A stretch of 64,000 nucleotides of DNA from Flagellimonas hadalis (GCF_007785775.2 NZ_VNIK02000001.1:732678-796677), one strand, 5' to 3'; positions 43,467 through 53,305 are shown, counted from the first letter of the stretch. Made by a program: numbers and translations. The notes: generated by a model from the sequence alone, not told the origin.

Positions 43467-45173
43467 ATGGATTCCATTACCGCTACCGCACAATCTTGGT
43501 TGACCGATTTTTTTGATGAAGGAACAAAAAAAGAAATCCGACATCTCATTGAAAAGGACCCCGAAGAGCTCAAGGACCGATTCTACAAAAATCTGGAATT
43601 CGGAACAGGCGGAATGCGGGGCGTGATGGGCGTGGGCACCAATAGAATCAACAAATACACCTTGGGAAAGAGCACCCAAGGCCTCAGCAATTACCTCAAA
43701 AGGACCTATACCGACAGTGATATCCGGGTGGTGATCGCCTACGATTGCCGACACAATTCCGATACGCTGGCCAGAACGGTGGCCGAAGTTTTCTCTGCCA
43801 ACGGCATCAGGGTCTATCTGTTCTCCGAACTCCGTACGACCCCAGAACTCTCTTTTGCCGTGAGACAATTGAGCTGCCATGCCGGGATTGTGTTGACTGC
43901 ATCGCACAACCCACCGGAATACAATGGATACAAGGTATATTGGGCCGATGGTGGGCAGATCGTGCCACCGCAGGATGGGGAAATCATCTCGGAAATCGAT
44001 TCCCTTTCTTTTGAAGACATCCAATTTGGTTCGAATGCCGATTTGATCCACCTGATCGATAAAGATGTGGACGAGGCCTTTTTTGAAGCCTCCGTTGCCA
44101 ATGGAAACTTCCATGCGAAGGGAAAGGACAATTTCAAAATTGTGTTCACTTCGTTGCACGGCACCTCCATTACGGCCATACCCGAAGTGTTGAAACGGGC
44201 CGGATACCACAATGTCACCATCATTGAAGAGCAGGCAAAGCCCAATGGCAATTTTCCAACGGTCAAATCGCCCAACCCAGAGGAACCCGAAGCCTTGGCG
44301 ATGGCCATTGCAAAAGCGGAGGAAATTGGGGCCGATATGGTGGTGGGCACCGACCCTGACAGTGACCGTTTGGGTATAGCTGTCCGCAACCTGGAGGGCA
44401 AAATAGAACTGCTGAACGGCAACCAGACCATGGTGTTGATGACCAAGTTTTTGCTGGACCAGTACAAGAAAAATGGATTTAAGGGCAACGAGTTCATCGC
44501 CACCACCATTGTGTCCACTCCCATGATGGAGCAAATGGCCAAAGCCTACGGTGTGGAATTCAAAACGGCACTGACCGGGTTCAAGTGGATAGGCAAAATG
44601 ATCAAGGATTTTCCTGCTTCCAAGTTTATTGGAGGTGGCGAGGAAAGTTTTGGCTACATGGTGGGCGATTTTGTCCGGGACAAGGATGCTGTAACCTCTA
44701 CCCTACTGGCCTGTGAGATTGCCGCCAACGCCAAGGCGAACGGCAGTTCGTTCTACAAAGATCTTATCGATTGCTATGTGCGGTTTGGTTTTTACAAGGA
44801 AAAATTGATTTCCCTCACCAAAAAAGGGATCAGTGGTGCGGAAGAGATCAAACAGATGCTCAAGGATTTCAAGGAAAATCCAGTGGCCTCCGTGCAAGGC
44901 TCCAAGCTGCTTTGGGTCGAGGACTACAACACCTCCATGGCCAAAAATGTGCAGACCGGCGAGGAACGGCCCATCCATCTGCCCAAATCCAATGTGCTCA
45001 TCTACGAGACCGAAGATGGTACCCGAATCGCGGCCAGACCCAGCGGAACGGAACCCAAGGTGAAGTTCTATATCAGCACCAATGCAAAATTGGACAAGGC
45101 GGAGGATTATAAATCCGTAAATTCGCAGTTGGAAACCAAGATAGAAGGTATCCTATCCGAGCTGAATCTGTAA
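43467..45173 (+). CDS. Phosphohexomutase (phosphoglucomutase/phosphomannomutase)
   Basis: A 568-residue enzyme of the long mutase form. The catalytic phosphoserine is Ser146 in TASHNPPEYNG, the metal loop is DPDSDRLG (about 298-305), the sugar-binding loop is GGGEESFGYM (about 391-400) and the phosphate-binding loop is RPSGTEPKVKFY (about 520-531). It interconverts hexose 1- and 6-phosphates for glycogen, glycan or nucleotide sugar synthesis. The preceding glycosyltransferase and the following ABC exporter (4-base gap) are probably on the same transcript. Confidence 0.92.
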   Translation: MDSITATAQSWLTDFFDEGTKKEIRHLIEKDPEELKDRFYKNLEFGTGGMRGVMGVGTNRINKYTLGKSTQGLSNYLKRTYTDSDIRVVIAYDCRHNSDTLARTVAEVFSANGIRVYLFSELRTTPELSFAVRQLSCHAGIVLTASHNPPEYNGYKVYWADGGQIVPPQDGEIISEIDSLSFEDIQFGSNADLIHLIDKDVDEAFFEASVANGNFHAKGKDNFKIVFTSLHGTSITAIPEVLKRAGYHNVTIIEEQAKPNGNFPTVKSPNPEEPEALAMAIAKAEEIGADMVVGTDPDSDRLGIAVRNLEGKIELLNGNQTMVLMTKFLLDQYKKNGFKGNEFIATTIVSTPMMEQMAKAYGVEFKTALTGFKWIGKMIKDFPASKFIGGGEESFGYMVGDFVRDKDAVTSTLLACEIAANAKANGSSFYKDLIDCYVRFGFYKEKLISLTKKGISGAEEIKQMLKDFKENPVASVQGSKLLWVEDYNTSMAKNVQTGEERPIHLPKSNVLIYETEDGTRIAARPSGTEPKVKFYISTNAKLDKAEDYKSVNSQLETKIEGILSELNL

Positions 45174-45177
45174 GTGA

Positions 45178-47004
45178 ATGAACTACTTTAAAAAGATCCT
45201 CCGTTTTGCGGGACCTTACCGTAAATACGGTTATTTGAACATATTTTTCAATGTCCTTTACGCCCTTTTCAGTGCGCTTTCCTACGCTGCACTGATTCCC
45301 ATGCTGAACGTGCTCTTTGATAAGACCAAACAGATCAACGAGGCGCCAAAGTTTGAAGGGATTGGCAAACTCAAAGATTATTTTGAAGGATACATGAATT
45401 ACCAGGTGACCCAGTTTTCTGGTGAGGATCCCATGAAAGGGCTGTTGCTGGCCGTTGGGCTGATATTGACCTTGTTCTTTTTCAAAAATGTATTCAACTA
45501 TCTGGCCATGTATTACATCACCTTTTTACGCAATGGTGTCCTTAAGGACATACGGAACAAGATGTATGAGAAAATCGTGGACCTCCCCATTTCCTATTTT
45601 TCGGAAAAACGAAAAGGCGATGTCATAGCCCGGATCACCTCGGATGTATTGGAGATCCAGCATTCCTTTCTGTCCATTTTGGAATTGATCGTACGTGAAC
45701 CGCTCACCATTCTGTTCACCATAATTGTAATGTTCCTCATCAGTGTGAAGCTGACCATTTTTGTGTTCATTTTTATTCCCATTGCGGGAATGTTGATCTC
45801 AAGGATCGGGAAATCGCTCAAGCGAAAATCGGACAAGGTCCAAAAAGAACAGGGCGAATTCCTGTCCATTGTGGAAGAAACGTTGGGAGGCTTACGGGTG
45901 ATCAAGGCTTTCAATTCGGAATCCAAGTTTTACAATACCTTCAAAAATTCAACGACCCGCTTCTTCAAGTTTTCCAATTCGCTGTTGAACCGTCAAAACC
46001 TGTCATCCCCCATCAGTGAATTCCTTGGGATTGTGGTTTTTGGTGTGCTCCTTTGGTATGGCGGACGCATGGTATTGGTAGAGAATGATTTGGACCCAGC
46101 ATCCTTCATCACCTATATGGGACTTGCCTTTAACATCCTTACCCCCGCCAAGGCCATCAGCAAGGCTTCGTATGGGGTAAAAAAAGGCAATGCAGCAGCA
46201 GAACGTGTGTTGGAGGTTTTGGAATCCGAAAACCCCATCAAGGACATGGAAGGGGCTTTGGAAAAGACAGATTTCAGTTCGGGCATCGAATTCAAGGACA
46301 CTTCTTTCAAATATGAGGAGGATTATGTCCTGAAAAACTTCAACCTAAAGGTTGAAAAAGGGCAGACCGTTGCCCTGGTGGGCCAATCCGGAAGCGGAAA
46401 GAGCACCGTGGCCAACCTGATCACCCGTTTCTACGATGTGAACAAAGGGGAAATCGCCATAGACGGGACCAACATCAAGAACATTACCAAAAAATCCCTT
46501 CGCGGCATGATGGGATTGGTGACCCAGGATTCCATTCTTTTCAATGATTCCGTGAAGAACAATATTGCCCTGGGCAAGGAAAATGCGACCATGGCCGAGA
46601 TCATAGAAGCAGCGAAAGTTGCCAATGCACACGATTTCATCATGGAACTGCCCCACGGCTACGATACCAATATCGGGGACGGTGGGAACAAGCTGAGCGG
46701 GGGGCAAAAACAACGCTTGTCCATTGCGCGGGCCGTGCTGAAGAACCCTCCCATCATGATCTTGGACGAGGCCACATCGGCCCTCGACACCGAAAGTGAG
46801 CGATTGGTGCAGGATGCCCTTGAGAACATGATGAAGAACCGTACTTCCATCGTGATCGCCCACCGTTTGTCCACCATCCAGAATGCAGATTCCATTGTGG
46901 TGATGGGCAAGGGCGAAATCTTGGAACAGGGCACCCATGAGGAACTGATGCAGTCTGCAAAAAATTACAAGAAATTGGTAGAGATGCAGTCGATCACTTC
47001 TTGA
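45178..47004 (+). CDS. ABC exporter, fused permease and ATPase (MsbA-like)
   Basis: A 608-residue half-transporter that would work as a homodimer. The N-terminal part (about 1-330) has six membrane segments and the C-terminal part (about 355-605) is the ATPase with Walker A GQSGSGKST, signature LSGGQKQRLSIARA, Walker B MILDEATSALD and the switch His in IAHRLSTIQ. The family exports lipids, lipid A precursors or drugs. An MsbA role is plausible from the company of sugar genes, but unproven. It begins 4 bases after the mutase stop. Confidence 0.9.
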   Translation: MNYFKKILRFAGPYRKYGYLNIFFNVLYALFSALSYAALIPMLNVLFDKTKQINEAPKFEGIGKLKDYFEGYMNYQVTQFSGEDPMKGLLLAVGLILTLFFFKNVFNYLAMYYITFLRNGVLKDIRNKMYEKIVDLPISYFSEKRKGDVIARITSDVLEIQHSFLSILELIVREPLTILFTIIVMFLISVKLTIFVFIFIPIAGMLISRIGKSLKRKSDKVQKEQGEFLSIVEETLGGLRVIKAFNSESKFYNTFKNSTTRFFKFSNSLLNRQNLSSPISEFLGIVVFGVLLWYGGRMVLVENDLDPASFITYMGLAFNILTPAKAISKASYGVKKGNAAAERVLEVLESENPIKDMEGALEKTDFSSGIEFKDTSFKYEEDYVLKNFNLKVEKGQTVALVGQSGSGKSTVANLITRFYDVNKGEIAIDGTNIKNITKKSLRGMMGLVTQDSILFNDSVKNNIALGKENATMAEIIEAAKVANAHDFIMELPHGYDTNIGDGGNKLSGGQKQRLSIARAVLKNPPIMILDEATSALDTESERLVQDALENMMKNRTSIVIAHRLSTIQNADSIVVMGKGEILEQGTHEELMQSAKNYKKLVEMQSITS

Positions 47005-47152
47005 TCGGAGTTTGGGTAGGCAGTTTCCCTTTTTCCTAAAAAAACATAGGGTAATTGTTTATTGTCAATTGTTCATTGATTATTGAACATTGGCCATGGA
47101 AAAATTAAACCATTTCCCCTTACCTTAGTCATAGCATCAAATCGTACGACCA

Positions 47153-47695
47153 TTGATCGCTGAGGAAACTTTAGTACAGGAACTCAAGAGCAAGGAAAGC
47201 CAGGCAAAGGCCTTTGAAGTGTTGGTGAACACCTACAAGGAACGCCTTTATTGGCACATACGGCGGATTGTCCTTGACCATGACGATGCGGACGATGTGT
47301 TGCAGAACACTTTTATAAAAGTGTACAGGAACATCGATGGGTTCAAGGGCGACAGCAAACTGTACTCCTGGATGTACCGCATCGCCACTAACGAGTCGTT
47401 GACCTTTTTGAAGCAAAAATCAAAAAAAATGGGCATCGGCGACCAAGAACTCAAGGAACGCATGGTGGAAAACCTTCAGGCCGACGTCTATTTTGAGGGT
47501 GATGAGATCCAGTTAAAGCTGCAAAAGGCATTGGCCACCCTTCCGGATAAGCAAAAACTGGTCTTTAACATGAAATATTTTCAGGAAATGAAATATGAGG
47601 ACATTTCCGAGGTATTGGAAACCTCGGTCGGGGCCTTGAAGGCATCCTATCATCTGGCCACAAAGAAAATTGAGGCGTATCTTAGAGCAGATTAA
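47153..47695 (+). CDS. ECF-family RNA polymerase sigma factor
   Basis: A 180-residue protein from a TTG start at 47153 (no ATG is available near the conserved N terminus). Region 2 covers about residues 20-85 (YKERLYWHIRRIVLDHDDAD and the following VLQNTFIKVYRNI) and region 4 about 125-175 (LPDKQKLVFNMKYFQEMKYE). It would direct transcription of a small regulon. The membrane protein at 47729 follows by 33 bases and is a likely regulator of it. Confidence 0.88.
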   Translation: MIAEETLVQELKSKESQAKAFEVLVNTYKERLYWHIRRIVLDHDDADDVLQNTFIKVYRNIDGFKGDSKLYSWMYRIATNESLTFLKQKSKKMGIGDQELKERMVENLQADVYFEGDEIQLKLQKALATLPDKQKLVFNMKYFQEMKYEDISEVLETSVGALKASYHLATKKIEAYLRAD

Positions 47696-47728
47696 ACCTT
47701 TGGCACGAATCGAAGTCATAAAAACACC

Positions 47729-48259
47729 ATGAAAAAGAACAACGAAAATAAGTTCAATACCCCGGAAGGTTACTTTGAGAGTTTCCATGACCGCTTGATG
47801 GACCGGATCCAAAAGGAAGAAGGCGGCACTGGTTCCAGCATCCCCAATACTGATGGCTTTACCGTGCCGGGAAATTACTTCGAGGAGGTCGTTCCAACGA
47901 TTCTCTCCAAAACAACAGCAGAAGGCGGGAAGGTCATCCCACTGGGCAGCCGTCGGAATTTTTATTACGCAGCGGCAGCGATTGCGGCCATTTTTCTGTT
48001 GGTTTTCGGTATCAACTGGAAGACAGAAACCACTCCTTTGGGTTTTGATGATTTGGCCAGTGCCGAGATAGATGCTTATTTTGAAAATCATGAGATTGGG
48101 CTCAGTTCCTATGAAATTGCCGAGGCCATTCCTTTGGAAGACATCCAGTTGAACGATGTGCTGGCCGAGGACCTGACCAACGATATCCTTTGGGAATACT
48201 TGGAGGATAATATGGAAGATATTGAGGATTTACATTTAGAAAATGAAGAACATGAATAG
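47729..48259 (+). CDS. Single-pass membrane protein, possible anti-sigma factor
   Basis: A 176-residue protein with a cytoplasmic-looking N terminus (about 1-76, including FNTPEGYFESFHDRLMDRIQ and VPGNYFEEVVPTI, two similar short motifs), one membrane segment (about 80-95) and a strongly acidic C terminus. That layout and its place between an ECF sigma gene and a periplasmic CpxP-like protein suggest an anti-sigma or sensor role. It lacks a zinc-binding anti-sigma motif (HxxxCxxC), so this is inference from position. It overlaps the next gene by 17 bases. Confidence 0.7.
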   Translation: MKKNNENKFNTPEGYFESFHDRLMDRIQKEEGGTGSSIPNTDGFTVPGNYFEEVVPTILSKTTAEGGKVIPLGSRRNFYYAAAAIAAIFLLVFGINWKTETTPLGFDDLASAEIDAYFENHEIGLSSYEIAEAIPLEDIQLNDVLAEDLTNDILWEYLEDNMEDIEDLHLENEEHE

Positions 48260-48692
48260 AAGAGCACTTGTATTGTTTACCCTGATCTTGACGGTCTTTG
48301 GGCTACAGGCCCAAGGTCAGGCAAGGGACCGCATCAAGACCCTGAAAGTGGCGTTCATTACCGAAAAGATAGGGCTTACCAGCGAAGAGGCCCAGGTTTT
48401 CTGGCCCATATACAACCAGCATGAAGAGGCCCTGGAAACCATCCGCAGAAAAGAACGCATGGAACTAAGGTCACAGATATCCTCGGCAGAAGGCTTGTCC
48501 GAAAGCGAATCCGAAGCCCTGTTGGGCAAAATGCTTGCCCTCCAAAACGAGAGGCACGGCGAAGAACAGGATTTCATGGCAAACATCCGAAAGGTGATCC
48601 CCGCCAAAAAGGCACTCTTGCTGATCAAGGCCGAGGAAGATTTCAAAAGGCAGTTATTGCAACAGTACCGCAAGCGAAAAGGCGGTGGATGA
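48243..48692 (+). CDS. Periplasmic CpxP/Spy-like helical protein
   Basis: A 149-residue protein with a signal peptide (about residues 1-24 of the form from 48243; a second ATG at 48252 is also possible). The mature part is helical and charged: IKTLKVAFITEKIGLTSEEA (about 31-50), then AQVFWPIYNQHEEAL and a Lys/Arg-rich end. Heavy-metal sensor and chaperone-like proteins of the CpxP/Spy group have this kind of sequence, though the LTxxQ motifs are not exact. It is the third gene of a unit with an ECF sigma and a membrane protein, so it may sense or be controlled by envelope stress. Confidence 0.72.
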   Translation: MKNMNRRALVLFTLILTVFGLQAQGQARDRIKTLKVAFITEKIGLTSEEAQVFWPIYNQHEEALETIRRKERMELRSQISSAEGLSESESEALLGKMLALQNERHGEEQDFMANIRKVIPAKKALLLIKAEEDFKRQLLQQYRKRKGGG

Positions 48693-48708
48693 CGAACAAC
48701 TACATCAA

Positions 48709-49740
48709 CTAATTGAACTCCAATTTGGCGATACGCTTGCTTCCTCCGGCATAAGCGGTGGAATCATTCAAAAAGCGCAGGGTAAAGAACGGTTCTTCAC
48801 TCAACTCCTTCCAGTTTTCACCACCATCACCCGAATAAGAAATGCCCGTAAACCCAATGGCGACAAGCCCCTTCCCTTCCGAATTGGGCACAAACTGCAC
48901 ACAACTTTTATAATCCGGTTCCTTTCCATCGGCAATCAGGTTCCATGTTTTTCCACCGTCCACGGTTATGATCTTGTTCTTTTGGTTGAACTCAGGTGAA
49001 GTGTAGTCCCCTCCAATGGCAAACCCCACATACTCGTCATAAAAATCCATGGAATAGATGCCCTGGGTAGGCTCTTCGTGAATGATGGGTGTCTGTTGGA
49101 TTTCCCAAGTGGCCCCATTATCCGCAGAGTAATAGATCCTGCCTTCAGTGGTCCCGATCCAAACCTTGTTCCCAGCTATGGCTATGTTGCTATTGCTGGC
49201 CGCAAAGGCTCCCTCACCTTCTATACCTTTTGGCAAACTGGCACAAGGCAGTTTGCTCCACGTCTGTCCGCCATCTTTGGTAAGGATGATGGAAAGGCAT
49301 CCATCTACCGTATCGCCTACCGCGATACCAAAGGTATCGTCCCAAAAGGCCATGGCGTCATAGAACACCCCTTCCCCTTCTTCTTGGTACACCACTTCCA
49401 TTTTTCCACCGCTGCCGGTCTTGTACAACAGTGCAGGACTCTCTATGGACAGCATAAAAAAATCGTTGGTGGTCTTGCCCACCGCCCTAAAACTGGGCGT
49501 CAACGAATCGTATGTCTGCATATTGGCGCGCACTTTGTGCGAAGTGACATCCACTGTTCCGTACATTCCATTGCTCCCGGCAAAGGCCAGCGTTCTACCG
49601 TCCAAAAACGTGATGGCACGGATGCTCACCGAATCTTCATAAACAGGTGTCACGGTCACCGATTGGAACGGCTGGTACTTTTGTTCTTCGGCACAAGAGG
49701 CCAAAACCAAGACCATCAAAAGAAAAATGGAAATCCTCAT
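48709..49740 (-). CDS. YCF48/BNR-repeat beta-propeller lipoprotein
   Basis: A 343-residue protein with a lipoprotein signal (Cys15 in VLASC, counting from the ATG at 49740). The body is a beta propeller: the Asp-box-like motifs TKDGGQTWSKL, SADNGATWEI, TVDGGKTWNLI and SGDGGENWKEL recur roughly every 50 residues. In plants and cyanobacteria YCF48 helps photosystem II assembly; in heterotrophic Bacteroidota such proteins have no known role. It converges on the CpxP-like gene and is read away from the methyltransferase at 49800. Confidence 0.85.
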   Translation of the reverse strand: MRISIFLLMVLVLASCAEEQKYQPFQSVTVTPVYEDSVSIRAITFLDGRTLAFAGSNGMYGTVDVTSHKVRANMQTYDSLTPSFRAVGKTTNDFFMLSIESPALLYKTGSGGKMEVVYQEEGEGVFYDAMAFWDDTFGIAVGDTVDGCLSIILTKDGGQTWSKLPCASLPKGIEGEGAFAASNSNIAIAGNKVWIGTTEGRIYYSADNGATWEIQQTPIIHEEPTQGIYSMDFYDEYVGFAIGGDYTSPEFNQKNKIITVDGGKTWNLIADGKEPDYKSCVQFVPNSEGKGLVAIGFTGISYSGDGGENWKELSEEPFFTLRFLNDSTAYAGGSKRIAKLEFN

Positions 49741-49774
49741 TACATTTATTTTCTTCAAAAGTAAGGAGAAATGG

Positions 49775-49782
49775 TACCTTTG
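49775..49782 (+). promoter_or_regulatory. -7 promoter element upstream of the rRNA methyltransferase gene
   Basis: TACCTTTG matches TAnnTTTG exactly and lies 17 bases before the start codon at 49800, giving a leader of roughly 10 bases. No strong TTG is seen upstream. Confidence 0.5.
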
Positions 49783-49799
49783 CAACCTTATTTTGTATC

Positions 49800-51011
49800 A
49801 TGCGATTGCACCGGAACCTAGTTTTTGCCGTAATAGATGCCTTGAAGCAGATTTTCAACGATGGGGAATATGCCGATAAGGTAATAGAAAAAGTACTTCG
49901 ATACGATAAACGTTGGGGTGCCCGCGATCGTGCTTTTATTGCCGAGACCACTTACGACATTGTGCGTTGGAAGCGCCTCTACACCGAGATAGCCGAAGCG
50001 CATGAACCCTATAGCCGCCAGCATTTGTTTCGACTTTTTGCTGTATGGTGCGTGCTGAAGGGCATTTCGTTGCCCGATTGGAAACAATTGGAAGAAACCC
50101 CGGAGCGAAGGATCAAAGGGAAGTTTGACGAACTGTCCAAGATCCGAAAGTTTCGGGAATCCGTTCCCGATTGGATGGACGAACTCGGAGAGAAATCCCT
50201 GGGCAACAAGCTCTGGACCAAGGAAATTGCCGCACTCAATCAACAAGCGGATGTTATTCTGAGGGTGAACACACTCAAGATCACCAAACCACAGCTCAAG
50301 CTATTTTTGGCCAAAGAAGATATCGAAACTGTGGATATCGACGGGTATCCAGACGCCTTGAAATTGAAGGAGCGCAAGAACGTGTTCACCACGGAAGCCT
50401 TCAAGGATGGGCTTTTTGAAGTGCAGGATGCCTCATCACAATTGGTCGCCCCCTATCTGGAAGTGCAGCCCGGGCAACGCGTGGTGGACGCCTGTGCCGG
50501 TGCCGGTGGCAAGACCTTGCATCTGGCATCGCTCATGCAGAACAAGGGACAACTCATCGCCCTTGACATTTATGAGAGCAAGTTGAAAAAACTCAAGATC
50601 AGGGCCAGACGGAACGGGATCCATAATTTCGAGACGCGACTTATCGACTCCACCAAGGTCATCAAAAAACTGCACAACAGTGCCGACCGATTGCTGTTGG
50701 ACGCCCCCTGCTCCGGCTTGGGTGTCATCAAAAGAAACCCTGATTCCAAATGGAAGTTGGAGCCTGAGTTCATCGATAGGATCATGGGCGTGCAGCAGGA
50801 CATCCTTCAGAACTACAGCAAAATGGTAAAAAAAGGGGGGCAAATGGTCTATGCCACTTGTTCCATACTTCCCCAAGAGAACACCGAGCAGGTCAAAAAA
50901 TTCCTGGAATCGGAAAACGGCAAGGAATTCGAATTGGTAAGAGAACAGAACGTTTATGCCTCAGAAACCGGTTTTGACGGTTTTTATATGGCATTGGTGA
51001 AAAAGATTTAA
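49800..51011 (+). CDS. RsmB/NOP family RNA (cytosine-5) methyltransferase
   Basis: A 403-residue protein from the ATG at 49800 (the frame opens earlier but that part is antisense to the propeller gene). An N-terminal NusB-like RNA-binding helical part (about 1-130) is followed by the SAM-dependent domain: VVDACAGAGGKTLHLASLMQ is the SAM-binding loop, DAPCSGLGVIKRNPD holds motif IV Cys and ATCSILPQEN holds motif VI Cys. The two Cys residues act as nucleophile and helper in m5C formation. The target is probably 16S rRNA. Confidence 0.9.
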   Translation: MRLHRNLVFAVIDALKQIFNDGEYADKVIEKVLRYDKRWGARDRAFIAETTYDIVRWKRLYTEIAEAHEPYSRQHLFRLFAVWCVLKGISLPDWKQLEETPERRIKGKFDELSKIRKFRESVPDWMDELGEKSLGNKLWTKEIAALNQQADVILRVNTLKITKPQLKLFLAKEDIETVDIDGYPDALKLKERKNVFTTEAFKDGLFEVQDASSQLVAPYLEVQPGQRVVDACAGAGGKTLHLASLMQNKGQLIALDIYESKLKKLKIRARRNGIHNFETRLIDSTKVIKKLHNSADRLLLDAPCSGLGVIKRNPDSKWKLEPEFIDRIMGVQQDILQNYSKMVKKGGQMVYATCSILPQENTEQVKKFLESENGKEFELVREQNVYASETGFDGFYMALVKKI

Positions 51012-51139
51012 TTCTGTCAAGAGCCTTTTACACCCCTCTATAAATTTCGACTACAACAATCGTAGATTAGGCTACATATATCCCTTCGTTTCAGGGCAAC
51101 TTTGCTGTGTCAATTCTTAACAATCAAAATTCTACAAAA

Positions 51140-51982
51140 ATGGACACAAAAAAAGTATGGTTGGTCACCGGAGCTTCCAAAGGTTTGGGGCTTACTTTGG
51201 TAAAAACACTATTGGATCAAGGTTATCGAGTGGCGGCCACATCACGAAGTTTAAGTGCATTGGAAAATGCCGTGGGAAAACATGAGGCTTTCCTGCCGCT
51301 GCAAGTCGACCTGATGAGTGAAGAAAGTGTGAACACTGGCATTTCACAAGTAATGGGCCACTTTGGCCGTGTGGATGTGGTGGTCAACAATGCCGGTTAC
51401 GGGCAAAATGGGACCTTGGAGGAAATTTCGGATGCTGAGGCACGACAAAATTTTGACGTGAATGTCTTTGGCATGTTGAACGTTATTCGAAAAGCGATGC
51501 CCCACTTACGGGAGCAAGGGTCCGGACACATTTTCAATATCGCCTCGGTGGCGGGTGTGGTCGGCAATTTTCCCGGATTTGGGATTTACTGTGCCACGAA
51601 GTTTGCCGTGGTCGGTTTGACGGAGGCCCTGTCCGTGGAAGCGAGTCCCTTCGGAATCCATACCACTTTGGTGTATCCTGGGTATTTCCGTACCAATTTT
51701 CTATCGGATGATTCCCTAAAATTGGCCAAAAACCGAATGGATGTGTATGCCCAGGCCCGTGAATCGGAACGCTTGCACAAAGAAGAGATTGCCGGAAACC
51801 AGTTGGGTGACCCCGAAAAGGCCGCAGAGGTGCTCATCAAAGTGGCCGAAAGTGATGATCCCGCCCTACATTTGTTCCTGGGCAGCGATGCCTATGGTAT
51901 GGCCCAACAAAAATTGAAAACCTTGGAAACTGCCTTGGAAACCAACAAGGAACTAAGCCATTCCACGGATTTTAAAAATTAA
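51140..51982 (+). CDS. Short-chain dehydrogenase/reductase (classical SDR)
   Basis: A 280-residue protein. The cofactor loop is TGASKGLG near residue 10, the NAG motif is in VVNNAGYG, the catalytic Ser is in FNIASVAG and the Tyr-Lys pair is Tyr150/Lys154 in YCATK. It reduces or oxidises an unknown carbonyl or alcohol with NAD(P). The ATG at 51140 is preferred to an in-frame start 11 codons upstream. The AraC-type regulator gene follows by 56 bases and may control or be controlled together with it. Confidence 0.88.
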   Translation: MDTKKVWLVTGASKGLGLTLVKTLLDQGYRVAATSRSLSALENAVGKHEAFLPLQVDLMSEESVNTGISQVMGHFGRVDVVVNNAGYGQNGTLEEISDAEARQNFDVNVFGMLNVIRKAMPHLREQGSGHIFNIASVAGVVGNFPGFGIYCATKFAVVGLTEALSVEASPFGIHTTLVYPGYFRTNFLSDDSLKLAKNRMDVYAQARESERLHKEEIAGNQLGDPEKAAEVLIKVAESDDPALHLFLGSDAYGMAQQKLKTLETALETNKELSHSTDFKN

Positions 51983-52038
51983 TATGTAATTTCAGAAGGG
52001 GGGAAGGCTTTGCCTTGCCCCTTAACCTTCAATAGATC

Positions 52039-52941
52039 ATGCACACGTTCAATACCCTAAGCGAGTTCCATAAATTTTGTGCACTGCCCAAACCTGAACA
52101 CCCTTTGATCAGTGTGGTCGATTATGGCCAAGTGGATTATCAGACCGTCGAAAACCAAATCACTTGGACGCAAAATTTTTATTCCATCGGATTGAAACGG
52201 AATGTCTCTGCAAAGGTACGGTATGGACAACAGGAGTACGATTTTGACGAAGGGCTGTTAACATTTATTGGCCCGAGACAGGTATTGCAATTTGAAATGC
52301 TGCCTTCGGAGAAGAAACCTTCGGGCTGGCTGTTGCTCATCCATCCTGATTTCTTGTGGAATACCCCATTGTCCAAGGCCATCAAAAACTATGAATTCTT
52401 TGGTTATGCCATCAATGAGGCCTTATTTCTTTCCGAAAAGGAAGAAAAGACCATGGTTGACATCTTGTTGCACATCCAGCAAGAATACCGGTCCAACATC
52501 GATAAATTCAGTCAAAACATCATCATTGCCCAACTCGAATTACTGCTCAACTATGCCGAACGCTATTATCAAAGACAATTTCTTACGAGAAAGATCAATA
52601 ACCACGAGGTTTTGGTTCGGTTGGAGGATTTTCTCGGCTCCTATTTCAACGGAGAGGAAGCCATCAACAAAGGGATACCGACCGTCCAATTCGTAGCGGA
52701 TACCTTGAATGTTTCCCCGAATTACCTAAGCAGTCTGCTCAAAGTACTGACCGGACAAAGCACCCAACAGCACATCCATGACAAACTAATTGAGAAGGCC
52801 AAGGAGCAATTGTCCACCACCCAACTTTCGGTCAGCGAAATTGCCTATACCCTTGGTTTTGAGCATTCCCAATCGTTTAGCAAATTGTTCAAAAACAAAA
52901 CAAATCAATCGCCAGCCGCCTTTAGGGCTTCCTTCAATTGA
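52039..52941 (+). CDS. AraC family transcriptional regulator
   Basis: A 300-residue protein with an N-terminal cupin-like sensing part (about 1-170, including TFIGPRQVLQFEMLPSEKKP) and a C-terminal AraC/XylS DNA-binding domain (about 195-298) with two helix-turn-helix units: VQFVADTLNVSPNYLSSLLK and VSEIAYTLGFEHSQSFSKLF. It probably controls the SDR gene immediately upstream; the inducer is unknown. Confidence 0.9.
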   Translation: MHTFNTLSEFHKFCALPKPEHPLISVVDYGQVDYQTVENQITWTQNFYSIGLKRNVSAKVRYGQQEYDFDEGLLTFIGPRQVLQFEMLPSEKKPSGWLLLIHPDFLWNTPLSKAIKNYEFFGYAINEALFLSEKEEKTMVDILLHIQQEYRSNIDKFSQNIIIAQLELLLNYAERYYQRQFLTRKINNHEVLVRLEDFLGSYFNGEEAINKGIPTVQFVADTLNVSPNYLSSLLKVLTGQSTQQHIHDKLIEKAKEQLSTTQLSVSEIAYTLGFEHSQSFSKLFKNKTNQSPAAFRASFN

Positions 52942-52993
52942 ACTGATCATGCACAAACATTTTTTTGAGTAGCCTGGGGTGGGTTTTGATAGA

Positions 52994-53146
52994 TCAAAAA
53001 AGGTTTCTGATGAGATTTTTCAGAAGGTGGCGCAGAAATTGGACCCAATCCGTTTCTTGTGAGCAAAGATAAATGGCCATGATCAGTAAAAAGAAGAGAA
53101 ACATGAGCATTTCCTTTCTTCCAAACCAATTTTTCTTATCAGCCAT
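52994..53146 (-). CDS. Small membrane protein, uncertain
   Basis: A 50-residue frame from the ATG at 53146: a charged start (MADKKNWFGRKEM), one hydrophobic segment (about residues 14-28) and a basic amphipathic tail (LRHLLKNLIRNLF). It could be a real small single-pass membrane protein. Support is only the composition and the position in a gap of about 400 bases between two plus-strand genes. No family was recognised. Confidence 0.4.
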   Translation of the reverse strand: MADKKNWFGRKEMLMFLFFLLIMAIYLCSQETDWVQFLRHLLKNLIRNLF

Positions 53147-53305
53147 AGCTAATATCTTTAGATCTTGCACTTTCAAACTTAAGAATAAGGGTTTTATCCG
53201 ATGATTGTCAATTGATGAATGCCCGTTTTGGATTGACGGATCCAATATCAACACCGATGGTTCAAAACTCTGTGGGAAGAAAGCAGGAATTCCACTCCAA
53301 AATCG

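Noticed and set aside
43443..44534. A 363-residue frame opposite the phosphohexomutase gene
   Set aside because: Antisense shadow with His/Gly-rich low-quality sequence and no motif.
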